64,000 nt of DNA, taken from NCBI GenBank assembly GCA_013298125.1, contig JAAFJP010000021.1:1-64000 (forward strand), in the 5' to 3' direction. The notes under the pieces were generated by a model. It was not told the origin of the DNA. It made no database searches and worked only from the letters and a program-made list of their open reading frames with translations. Positions within the stretch are counted from its first letter, which is position 1. Each line of letters starts with the position of its first letter. Origin of the DNA: Cytophagales bacterium (lineage in GTDB: Bacteria; Bacteroidota; Bacteroidia; Cytophagales; Spirosomataceae). A program made the position numbers and the translations under genes. Below are positions 16,304 to 24,239 of this stretch, piece after piece.

Positions 16304-17938
16304 CTACTTATTCTTATAAGCCTTATCCATAAACTCATAACGAGCATCATTTGAGGCTTTTACAGTTTTGGATTCTGTGTCAATAATCATCACGGGAGGG
16401 CTTGCATCGCCCGCTTTTGCGGCTGTCCATTCTGGTAATTTATCACCGTTTGGATTGCCCGTTTTGATGAAATTAGCAAAATAATTCAACATCGTTTCTG
16501 ATACTTTAAAATCATCAGCCGTCCAAGCGTAGTCTTTTACAAGATGGAGATTTCCCATGCAATACTCAATTTCGCAAGCGTGGGGAGCTCCCACGGGGGC
16601 GGGAGGTTTGGGAGCGTTTGCATCTTTCTTAACCGTTCCACCCGCTAAACCCGAAGACACAGAATTGTCCACCAGTTCGGGTCTGATTTTGCTGTATAAA
16701 TAACGGTAAACGGGTTGTGAAGAATTATTACGATGTAAATCAAACCATTTCCAAGTGCTGTACGAAATGAATCTATCCGCTGCCAAAGCCGTTGCCGAAA
16801 GTTCGATTTCTTTTTCAGAACCGTGTGGGTACAATTTCATAACTTCCTCAAAATCAGTTGGATATTCCTGTTTTACTCTTGCGATATAGTTCTCGTCAGT
16901 ATATGGTTTCCCTTGCATAAAAGCCATGCCTGGGATTTCTGCCGAGTTCCAACCTAACAAGAGAGGTACTTGGGCTTGCTCTTTGGCATTGAAAATTTGA
17001 GGAATGGTTTTGGGTAAAAAATAGCCGTCTAACACCACAGGAAAGCCAAAACGTTTTGATTCGACATACATTTCGTAAACTTCTCGGGTTGATAAAGCTC
17101 TCAATTGTTTCAAGGTCGGCACACCCGCATTTTTGGCAAATTCTAAGCCTTGCTTTTCCGCTTCTGCCAATGTTACGGGCGACATCGTTGGGTTAATACC
17201 CGCACCACTTTCACCAATTGCCCCTGCGATTAAGCCTTTTGCCAAAGGTGAAGCCATCTGATAGCTCACCGCAATTGACCCCGCTGATTCTCCTGCGATG
17301 GTTACTTTTTTAGGGTTGCCCCCAAACTTGGTGATGTTTTTCTGTACCCATTTCATTGCCGCAATTTGGTCGTAATAACCATAATTCCCTGAGCCTTTGT
17401 AAGAGGTTTCTGCACTCAATTCTGGGTGGGCAAAGTTTCCAAAAACGTTCAAACGATAATTGCAGGTGATTACTACAATTCCTTTTTTTGCCATGCTTTC
17501 ACCGTCATAACGTGGTTCAGAGGCATCTCCTGCCACATTTCCACCTCCGTAGAAATACAACAGCACAGGTAAATCTTTGGTATTTCTTTTGGCAGGAGTC
17601 CAAACGTTGAGATAAAGACAATCTTCACTCAGTCCATTTGAACGAGAATTCATATCCCCAAAAACAACGGGTTGAACGGGTCTTGGACCAAACTTTTTCG
17701 TCTCCTTCACACCCGACCAATTATCAAGAGCTTGTGGGGCTTTCCAGCGTAATTCACCCACGGGCGGTTTAGCGAACGGAATGCCGAAATAGGTTTGAAT
17801 ACCTGTTTTGGTATCGTAATTTCCTTCAATTACGCCATTTTCGATGGTGGCTTGTACTGAAATCATATTGTTTGTCTGTGCTAATCCTGAGAAATTGATG
17901 AGGCAAAGCAAACTGAATAAATAGACTAATTTTTTCAT
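16304..17938 (-). CDS. Secreted type B carboxylesterase
   Basis: The 544-residue protein has a signal peptide (MKKLVYLFSLLCLINFSGLA) and is an alpha/beta-hydrolase of the type B carboxylesterase family. The nucleophile elbow is G216-E-S218-A-G, the oxyanion hole lies in YFYGGGN near 128-134 and SEDCLYLNVWTP near 104-115 is the family signature. The histidine of the triad is probably in the APHACEIEY segment near residue 460. It should hydrolyse carboxylic esters in the periplasm or outside. It lies about 1.7 kb from the pectin cluster, so removal of esters from plant material is possible but unproven. Confidence 0.88.
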   Translation of the reverse strand: MKKLVYLFSLLCLINFSGLAQTNNMISVQATIENGVIEGNYDTKTGIQTYFGIPFAKPPVGELRWKAPQALDNWSGVKETKKFGPRPVQPVVFGDMNSRSNGLSEDCLYLNVWTPAKRNTKDLPVLLYFYGGGNVAGDASEPRYDGESMAKKGIVVITCNYRLNVFGNFAHPELSAETSYKGSGNYGYYDQIAAMKWVQKNITKFGGNPKKVTIAGESAGSIAVSYQMASPLAKGLIAGAIGESGAGINPTMSPVTLAEAEKQGLEFAKNAGVPTLKQLRALSTREVYEMYVESKRFGFPVVLDGYFLPKTIPQIFNAKEQAQVPLLLGWNSAEIPGMAFMQGKPYTDENYIARVKQEYPTDFEEVMKLYPHGSEKEIELSATALAADRFISYSTWKWFDLHRNNSSQPVYRYLYSKIRPELVDNSVSSGLAGGTVKKDANAPKPPAPVGAPHACEIEYCMGNLHLVKDYAWTADDFKVSETMLNYFANFIKTGNPNGDKLPEWTAAKAGDASPPVMIIDTESKTVKASNDARYEFMDKAYKNK

Positions 17939-18037
17939 TTTTGGTTGGTTACGAATGAATTTAAAAACATAAAGGGAAAAAATTCCGTAATACTACTTGA
18001 AAATTGTTGGATTACCGTTGTTACGAGGTTATTTTTT

Positions 18038-18121
18038 AAAATATAAGTTGCTTAAACTCATTATTTTTTATAGTTTAAGCAACTTATATTTTATAATTCG
18101 CTTAAACTTGTTATTTTTGTG
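18038..18121. promoter_or_regulatory. Iterated operator and hairpin in the promoter of ATPase paralogue 2
   Basis: Perfect 21-bp inverted arms (18038-18058 and 18072-18092) surround a 13-base loop. The arm end GCTTAAACT recurs as a direct copy at 18100-18108, exactly 50 bases after its first occurrence. The promoter element TATTTTTG follows at 18112-18119. The layout (repeat, inverted repeat, repeat with promoter) parallels that of paralogue 1, but the sequence is different. Confidence 0.6.
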
Positions 18122-18140
18122 TGATTCAGCGAGGTATAAA

Positions 18141-19586
18141 ATGAAAATGATAGGCAGAGAACACGAAATTCAAATAATGTTGGACTTATTGAATAGTCCC
18201 AGAGCCGAGATGTTAGTTGTCTATGGTAGAAGGCGTGTAGGTAAAACTTATCTTATAAAAAATGCTTATCAGGCAAATTTGTGTTTTGATTTTACAGGTA
18301 CACAAAATGCCACAATGGCGAACCAACTATTCAAATTTTATGAAAAACTAAAAGAGTTTTTTCCTAAATATCTGTTTCCTGATAAAATAAATTCTTGGCA
18401 AGAGGGCTTTCAAGTCTTAAAAAAGTGCCTAATCAAAACTGACATTCCAAACCAAAAGCGAGTGGTATTTTTTGATGAACTGCCTTGGTTAGCCTCAGCA
18501 AGGTCTAATTTTTTGGAAGAGTTGGGGTATTGGTGGAATGATTGGGCTTCACAACAAAACTTAGTTGTAGTACTTTGCGGTTCAGCGGCTTCGTGGATGC
18601 TCAAAAAGGTGATTCATCATACGGGAGGGTTACATAATCGAGTTACCAAAAAAATTAATCTCAAACCTTTTACGCTTTCAGAAACTCGTCAGTTTTTGGA
18701 GAGTATCAATGTGCTATGGGATGATTATCAAATTATTCAATTTTATATGGCAGTTGGCGGGATTCCTACTTATTTGCAAGAAGCCCAACAAGGTGAAACC
18801 GTCACTCAAACAATCAATAGGACACTTTTTTCAAAAGATGGGGCTTTGAATAATGAGTTTAATAATCTTTATGAGGCTCTTTTTGACAATCATCAAAATC
18901 ATATTCAAGTCATTAAAACCTTAGCTGAAAAATGGTCAGGAATGTCTCGAACGGAAATCATCAATAAATCAGGACTAAATAATGGGGGAGGGCTTACCAA
19001 AATTTTGGAAGAATTGGAAGCCTGTTCTTTTATTACACAAATTCCTGCCTTTCAGAAAAAACATAAAGATTTTGTATATCGCTTATCCGATGAATACTCG
19101 CTCTTTTATCTGAAATTTATGGAAGGCAGAGTTTTTACTGGGAAGAATGAATGGCAAAAAGCATCTACCGAAAATAGGTATAAAATATGGGCGGGCTATG
19201 CTTTTGAAAGTATTTGTATAAAACACGTAGAGGCAATCAAAATGGCTTTGGGTATATCAGGAATTTATACGGAAACGTCCAGTTATTTTCATAAAGGAAA
19301 TGAAAATACCGAAGGTTTGCAAGTTGATTTAGTGATTGACCGTGCTGACAGAGCCATTAATTTGTGTGAAATTAAATTTTATAATGATGATTTTGTAATG
19401 ACAGACAGTTTGGCAACTTCTTTGAGACAACGAAGACAACGATTTAAAGACTTAACTAATACTCGAAAGGTAGTCTTCAATACCCTCATTACAACTTACG
19501 GCGTAAAACATAGCCGAGAAAGTTTAGGACAAATAGATCATACTATTACGATGAATAAACTGTTTGTTTTAGAGAATTTTCAATAA
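18141..19586 (+). CDS. AAA-type ATPase with C-terminal nuclease-like domain, paralogue 2
   Basis: From the ATG at 18141 (MKMIGREHEIQ) the protein has 481 residues and aligns along its whole length with paralogue 1. Walker A is GRRRVGKT, Walker B is VVFFDELPW and sensor 1 is LCGSAASWM. The winged-helix part contains TEIINKSGLNNGGGLTKIL, and the nuclease-like core VDLVIDRADRAINLCEIKF keeps D, E and K. A longer in-frame start upstream would translate the operator hairpin and is rejected. The gene is flanked by its own promoter and terminator, so it behaves as an independent cassette. Confidence 0.85.
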   Translation: MKMIGREHEIQIMLDLLNSPRAEMLVVYGRRRVGKTYLIKNAYQANLCFDFTGTQNATMANQLFKFYEKLKEFFPKYLFPDKINSWQEGFQVLKKCLIKTDIPNQKRVVFFDELPWLASARSNFLEELGYWWNDWASQQNLVVVLCGSAASWMLKKVIHHTGGLHNRVTKKINLKPFTLSETRQFLESINVLWDDYQIIQFYMAVGGIPTYLQEAQQGETVTQTINRTLFSKDGALNNEFNNLYEALFDNHQNHIQVIKTLAEKWSGMSRTEIINKSGLNNGGGLTKILEELEACSFITQIPAFQKKHKDFVYRLSDEYSLFYLKFMEGRVFTGKNEWQKASTENRYKIWAGYAFESICIKHVEAIKMALGISGIYTETSSYFHKGNENTEGLQVDLVIDRADRAINLCEIKFYNDDFVMTDSLATSLRQRRQRFKDLTNTRKVVFNTLITTYGVKHSRESLGQIDHTITMNKLFVLENFQ

Positions 19587-19622
19587 AAAATGCTCAATAT
19601 TTTTGATATTGAGCATTTTTAA
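19586..19622. terminator. Terminator after ATPase paralogue 2
   Basis: AAAAATGCTCAATAT at 19586-19600 pairs with ATATTGAGCATTTTT at 19606-19620 around a 5-base loop. It can serve both this gene and the convergent pectinase gene. Confidence 0.9.
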
Positions 19623-19634
19623 AACCTAATATTA

Positions 19635-21992
19635 TTACTTCCTCACCACCACCCCAGTCCCAACTTTCTCCCCCAAAACCATTCCATTTTTCACCGCTGA
19701 AATATCCGTATTAATCAAACGAATGGCTTTTGAACGTGTGCCTTGAACCTTCAAAAAGATATCAGTATTGTTGCTAAATTTGATATTATCAAGTGTTACG
19801 TTTTGACTGTTTTGGATTTGTCCGATGGTTCTGTCTTGGGTCAAAAGCGTAATGTTTTTGAGGTTGATATTTTCGGCTTCTACGCACAGTAAACCTTTAT
19901 TACATTCAATTAGGGCATTTTCTATGTTGATATTTTTGATAGACATTTCGGGTAAACCTCTTATCAAAATGCCTGTTTCTGCCCCTTTGCAGACGATGTT
20001 TTTGATGTAAAAATCCTTGAATTGGGGCGTACCTTCGTTTAATGGTTCGGCTTTGATGATGGGTAATTCTGCATTTTCGCCAGAAGCTGAAACGGGGTCT
20101 TTGGCGGCGTAGTACATATCAAACAAAATGGCTTCCCCTGGGATTTCGGTCATGTTGATGTTATTGACATAAATCTTCTCGACCACACCCCCACGTCCAC
20201 GGGCGGTTTTGAAGCGTAAACCCACATCCGAACCCATGAAAGTACAGTCCGAAATGAACATATTTCTGACTCCGCCCGACATCTCCGAACCAATCACAAA
20301 TCCGCCGTGTGCATGATACACGATGTTGTTTTTGATGATAAAATTCTCCGTCGGTACGCCTCTTTTACGTCCTTGTTCGTCTCTGCCCGATTTTATCGTG
20401 ATACCATCGTCACCCGTATCAAAATTACAACCTTCTACGATACCATTTCGACACGATTCTAAATCCAAAGCATCGCTGTTTTGGGCGTACCAAGGGTTTT
20501 TTACGGTTACGTTTTTGATGGAAATATGGTCGCACAAAAGTGGGTGCATTGTCCATGCGGGGGAGTTTTGGAGGGTAAATCCTTCGAGAATGATGTTTTT
20601 ACAACGAGTCAAACTCAGCATATTGGGTCGAAGAAAATCTTTGTAGGAATTTAATTCTTCCATACTTGGACGTATGCTATATGTCCCTACGGAATCTTGT
20701 TTTAGTCTTCCTGCATTTGGAAATTGATTGCCTTTTAATGATTTTTCGGAAGGATACCACGTGTCTTTTTTCTCATTGGTCATGCCCGTTTTTATCAACT
20801 TAGACCATTGCCCTGCCGTCATTTTTTCTTTCTTGATAGCTCGCCAAACATCTCCGCCACCGTCAATAATTCCACCGCCTGTTATGGCAATATTTTCTAA
20901 GTCCACACCACCGATGGGAGCTTGACAACGGAAGGACTCTTGACCTTCCCAAGTGGTGAGAACGATTGGGAAATCATCATAATTTCTACTGAATTGCAAC
21001 AGAGAGCCTTTTTCGATATGCAGATTTACGTTTGATTTCATCACGATTGGACCAGTTAGCCACATTCCCTTCGGAATCAAAACCGTTCCGCCACCTGCCG
21101 CATGGCATAATTCAATGGCTTGATTGATGGCTTTTGTATTGACCGTAATTCCATCAGCTTTTGCTCCGTAACGTGCAATATTAAAAGTGTCTTTTCTAAA
21201 AGCTGGACGATAAGTTATGGGTAATTCGTACTCGTATTTATCGTTAAATTCTGTCTTTTTTAAGTAAACTCTCAACGGATTGCCTTGTTTTACCATTTCG
21301 TCCGCCACCATATTTGCCATTAGCCTTGCTCCGTAGGGCGTGAAGTGCGTATTATCGTCAAGTCCTTTTGGGAATTTTTTGTAAATGTCCCCTCCAAAAA
21401 TCATAAACATCTTTTTAGAACCATCAACTCCATGTTGTTCAATGATTTTTTGACTTTCCTTGTGAGCATCAATTACGTATAAATGAAACTGTTGTGCCAC
21501 TTCACGGACAACTTTTGGATAATCGCCGTGTTGGTCAATGAATTTTCCAGACTCATCAAATTTTCTACGCATTACAGGCGTAAGCAAAATAGGCGTTGCA
21601 CCTTTGGCTTGCACGTCTTCGATATAACGAATCAAATTTTTACGATAATCCGTTTGTGCGGGGGCATAACGAGCCGTGTCAGATTCCTTTTGGTCGTTGT
21701 GTCCGAATTGAATAAAAACGTAATCCCCTTTGTGGAGTTGGTCGTTTACTTTTTTCCAATGCCCCAATGTTCTGAAACTTCTGGTACTACGTCCGTTTAC
21801 AGCATGATTTTGTATTTCGATGGCATCCGTAAATAGCTGTGGGAATACTTGCCCCCAACCTGTTTCGGGTTCATCATAAGGGTTTTTATTAGCACAAGTA
21901 GAATCTCCGATTAAGAAAATATGAGGTTTGTCCTCTGCCGATTTGAAGGCGAGAAATAGTGTTAGGGTGATGATTGAGAGTATTTTTTTCAT
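19635..21992 (-). CDS. Bifunctional CE12 acetylesterase - GH28 polygalacturonase
   Basis: This 785-residue secreted enzyme joins two pectin-active domains. Residues about 22-250 are an SGNH hydrolase like rhamnogalacturonan acetylesterase: G29-D-S31, then NGRSTRSF, FGHNDQ and DDNTHFTPYGA supply the catalytic blocks. From about residue 268 (NIARYGAKADGITVNTKAIN) a right-handed beta-helix of GH28 follows, with NSDALDLES, DDGITIKSG, HGGFVIGSE and RFKTARGRGG as the conserved catalytic motifs. A signal peptide is present. The fusion would couple de-acetylation to cleavage of the galacturonan or rhamnogalacturonan backbone. A CE8 pectinesterase and a GH105 lie nearby. Confidence 0.9.
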   Translation of the reverse strand: MKKILSIITLTLFLAFKSAEDKPHIFLIGDSTCANKNPYDEPETGWGQVFPQLFTDAIEIQNHAVNGRSTRSFRTLGHWKKVNDQLHKGDYVFIQFGHNDQKESDTARYAPAQTDYRKNLIRYIEDVQAKGATPILLTPVMRRKFDESGKFIDQHGDYPKVVREVAQQFHLYVIDAHKESQKIIEQHGVDGSKKMFMIFGGDIYKKFPKGLDDNTHFTPYGARLMANMVADEMVKQGNPLRVYLKKTEFNDKYEYELPITYRPAFRKDTFNIARYGAKADGITVNTKAINQAIELCHAAGGGTVLIPKGMWLTGPIVMKSNVNLHIEKGSLLQFSRNYDDFPIVLTTWEGQESFRCQAPIGGVDLENIAITGGGIIDGGGDVWRAIKKEKMTAGQWSKLIKTGMTNEKKDTWYPSEKSLKGNQFPNAGRLKQDSVGTYSIRPSMEELNSYKDFLRPNMLSLTRCKNIILEGFTLQNSPAWTMHPLLCDHISIKNVTVKNPWYAQNSDALDLESCRNGIVEGCNFDTGDDGITIKSGRDEQGRKRGVPTENFIIKNNIVYHAHGGFVIGSEMSGGVRNMFISDCTFMGSDVGLRFKTARGRGGVVEKIYVNNINMTEIPGEAILFDMYYAAKDPVSASGENAELPIIKAEPLNEGTPQFKDFYIKNIVCKGAETGILIRGLPEMSIKNINIENALIECNKGLLCVEAENINLKNITLLTQDRTIGQIQNSQNVTLDNIKFSNNTDIFLKVQGTRSKAIRLINTDISAVKNGMVLGEKVGTGVVVRK

Positions 21993-22001
21993 TTTTTATT
22001 G

Positions 22002-22194
22002 GTAGGGGCGTATCGCATACGCCTGTTGGTGTTTGTATGATGGTCGTATGCGATACGCCCCTACATTATTTGTTGTGATACATGGTCGTATGCGATACGC
22101 CCCTACATTATTTGTTATGATACATGGTCGTATGCGATACGCCCCTACATTGTTTGTTGTGATACATGGGCGGGCGTATGCGATACGCCCCTAC
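22002..22194. repeat. REP cluster: palindrome plus 42-bp tandem array, downstream side of RAYT
   Basis: One left arm, GTAGGGGCGTATCGCATACG at 22002, faces four right arms (CGTATGCGATACGCCCCTAC) ending at 22064, 22106, 22148 and 22194. The right arms recur every 42 bases, then 46, with nearly identical linkers (ATTATTTGTTGTGATACAT type). The array ends about 45 bases from the stop codon of the transposase gene. Confidence 0.9.
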
Positions 22195-22238
22195 ATTATC
22201 TCTTAACCATTCTTTCTAATAGTTTTTTGAAAAACTCT

Positions 22239-22763
22239 TTATCTTCTTGCCATTTTTTTGGGATTCCGTTGGATGTACTTTCGTATTCGATATAGTTCTT
22301 GTTCATCCCTTATTATTCGTTCGTAATAGTTACGTTGCCACAATCTGAGGTCATCAACATTTTCTAATTTTTGGATTTTACTGGTAACGCTTGATTTGAA
22401 ACCTCTCGCTATTGCCCCCACTGTTTTGGAGGGAGATTTGAATATAGATTTCTCTGACTTGGTGTCAGGAAACCCCGCAATCATGGGTGGTTTATTCTTA
22501 TCTCCAATGATAATAATTGCATGAAAATGATTTGGCATTATTTGAAAAAAATCTATTGACACATCTCCTTTACGAAGTTCTACGGTTTCATTCCAGCAAT
22601 TTTCTACTACTTCACCCCATTTACTGGTAATAAATTTTCCTTCTTTTATTTCTCCAAAAAACTCTTGAAATCCATTTACACAAATCGTTATAAAATACCA
22701 TCCATCTTGCGAATAATCATAGCCTTGAAGTCGTATAGATTGGCGATCTTTTTGTTGGTTCAT
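22239..22763 (-). CDS. REP-associated tyrosine transposase (RAYT, Y1/HUH family)
   Basis: The 174-residue protein starts at ATG 22763 (MNQQKDRQSIRL); upstream in-frame codons only translate REP sequence. It shows the TnpA-REP pattern: RLQGYDYSQDGWYFITICV near the N-terminus, the HUH motif H79-F-H81 in MPNHFHAIIII and a C-terminal helix with WQRNYYERIIRDEQELYRIRKYI containing the candidate catalytic tyrosine. RAYTs are single-copy, domesticated IS200/IS605 relatives thought to mobilise REP palindromes. Here both sides of the gene carry palindromes of one family, as expected for such a pair. It splits the pectin gene cluster. Confidence 0.9.
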   Translation of the reverse strand: MNQQKDRQSIRLQGYDYSQDGWYFITICVNGFQEFFGEIKEGKFITSKWGEVVENCWNETVELRKGDVSIDFFQIMPNHFHAIIIIGDKNKPPMIAGFPDTKSEKSIFKSPSKTVGAIARGFKSSVTSKIQKLENVDDLRLWQRNYYERIIRDEQELYRIRKYIQRNPKKMARR

Positions 22764-22792
22764 TTTATAAATTTTTTTAGATATTTTTACAC

Positions 22793-22912
22793 GTAGGGGC
22801 GTATCGCATACGCCCCTACGCATACGCCCGTTGGTATTTATTTGTATAATTGTAGGGGCGTATCGCATACGCCCTTGTATCGTAATAACGGGCGTATGCG
22901 ATACGCTCCTAC
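22793..22912. repeat. REP cluster on the upstream side of RAYT
   Basis: There is a perfect collapsed palindrome at 22793-22819 (11-bp arms GTAGGGGCGTA). It is followed by an intact pair with 23-bp arms at 22852-22874 and 22890-22912 and a 15-base loop. One arm of the pair has a single change (GCTCCTAC). The family is the same as at 22002-22194 and 39319-39378. Confidence 0.9.
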
Positions 22913-22933
22913 CAAATTTATCGAACACCCAAA

Positions 22934-23983
22934 TCAAAACGGCTTCCATTTCCCTTCAAAAACCCAATCAACCGTAATGATTTTAGAATCAATTTTTAAA
23001 TTATTAGCGTGCCAAGCATAATCCCCACCTTTTCTATGACAATTTTGATAATAAACCCGATGTCCCCATTTTGAGTCTGGACCATTGGCTACGTGATAAA
23101 TATCCGCATCTGCCATGTTTTCATCGAAATTACAATCTATCAAATAAAACTGTGCAGGTCTATGATAACGACCTAATTTATAACCCTTATCCCCCTCAAA
23201 AGTACAGTTTTTCAAGACCGTCTTTGATGATTCGTAATTTGTACCATCGTGCCAGATGGCGGCGTTCATGTTGTGGCAAATAAAATGACAATCTTCTGCC
23301 CAAGCCCAACCTCGTGGACAATAGAAATCCACACCACCTTCCATCCTGCAGTTTTTGAAATAATACATTCCACTTTCTACGTCCCACGGACTGACCGTAT
23401 CACCACCACCCGCACGGAAAGTGCAGTTCAAAAATGTCAAGCGAGTAGCCCCAGGCATGGAACGAAAGGCAAATTGATGTCCATCTTTCCTGACGATTTT
23501 TTTGCCAATTTCCTCACCCTTTTCACGTGGGAGGGCATAACGGTCTTTATTTGTGGTACTATTACCACTTGATTCGTTGGTGCAAATGATGGTTGTATCT
23601 CCTTTGGCTTCAAAACCGTAGCTGTTAATTACCGTCAGATTTTCAAAGGCTAAATCATGTCCTTTTACGTTGATGGTTGCCGCTCCGTAGTCGTCTGGAT
23701 TGGCACAACGCCATACATCACGGGCTAATGAAATTTTGATAATTACGCCTTTTTCACTCTCTCCACACAGTCTGAAATACGATTTTGCAATCATTAATTT
23801 CTCAAGATAGATTCCGTTTTTAATGAAAATAGTACGAGTTTTTGTCGTTACTGTGTCCAAACTATTTATGGCTTCTTGGATAGTTTTATAATTACCCGAA
23901 CCATCTTTTGCCACGGTTATTTTTTGAGCGAAAAGCGTAAAAGTATTTGCGAGAATGAATAAAATCAGAAAGATATGTTTCAT
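22934..23983 (-). CDS. Pectinesterase (CE8)
   Basis: This 349-residue secreted protein (signal peptide MKHIFLILFILANTFTLFAQ) is a beta-helix pectin methylesterase that removes methyl esters from homogalacturonan. The opening VAKDGSGNYKTIQEAINS and the HQFAFRSMPGATRLTFLNC and GGVDFYCPRGWAWAEDC segments align with the family's catalytic blocks. The usual GxVDFIFG is changed around its second half, so the subfamily is atypical. The ATG at 23983 directly precedes the signal peptide. It is grouped with the CE12-GH28 fusion and the divergent GH105 gene, with the RAYT cassette inserted in between. Confidence 0.85.
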   Translation of the reverse strand: MKHIFLILFILANTFTLFAQKITVAKDGSGNYKTIQEAINSLDTVTTKTRTIFIKNGIYLEKLMIAKSYFRLCGESEKGVIIKISLARDVWRCANPDDYGAATINVKGHDLAFENLTVINSYGFEAKGDTTIICTNESSGNSTTNKDRYALPREKGEEIGKKIVRKDGHQFAFRSMPGATRLTFLNCTFRAGGGDTVSPWDVESGMYYFKNCRMEGGVDFYCPRGWAWAEDCHFICHNMNAAIWHDGTNYESSKTVLKNCTFEGDKGYKLGRYHRPAQFYLIDCNFDENMADADIYHVANGPDSKWGHRVYYQNCHRKGGDYAWHANNLKIDSKIITVDWVFEGKWKPF

Positions 23984-24051
23984 TTTATGGGTCATTTTTT
24001 AAATAAAGCCATCAACTCAGTTTTGTTACCCAAATAATTAAAATAAGTAGT

Positions 24052-24110
24052 CGTTAAGTTTTAAGTCTATAAGTCAATAAGTTAAAAAAACTCATAAATC
24101 ATTAATTATC
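24052..24110. repeat. Quasi-tandem repeat patch (TAAGTC word)
   Basis: TCGTTAAGTTTTAAGTCTAT followed by AAGTCAATAAGTTAAAA is an 8-bp quasi-tandem run, facing the complementary ACTCATAAATC. It lies in the 256-base divergent spacer between the pectinesterase and GH105 genes. That spacer must also hold their promoters, although I could not place these confidently. Confidence 0.5.
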
Positions 24111-24239
24111 AGATAGGTATATCCTAAAATTAGATTTCAAGTAATATAAACTATCTCTCAACGAATACTTAGGATTCATTAGATTTTTGAAGAAAAACCC
24201 TTTGACAATAAAGTATCATTCTTTTCAAAGCCATTGCAA

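Noticed and set aside
17997-18140. N-terminal extension of ATPase paralogue 2
   Set aside because: It would translate the operator hairpin and does not align with paralogue 1, which begins at the equivalent of 18141.
22042-22194. Regular 42-46 bp spaced 23-bp repeats that could look like a CRISPR array
   Set aside because: The linkers between repeats are nearly identical to each other, the repeat is half of the REP palindrome, and no cas genes are present. It is a tandem REP expansion.
22764-22949. N-terminal extension of the RAYT gene
   Set aside because: The added residues are translated REP arms; the RAYT family begins at MNQQKDRQ.
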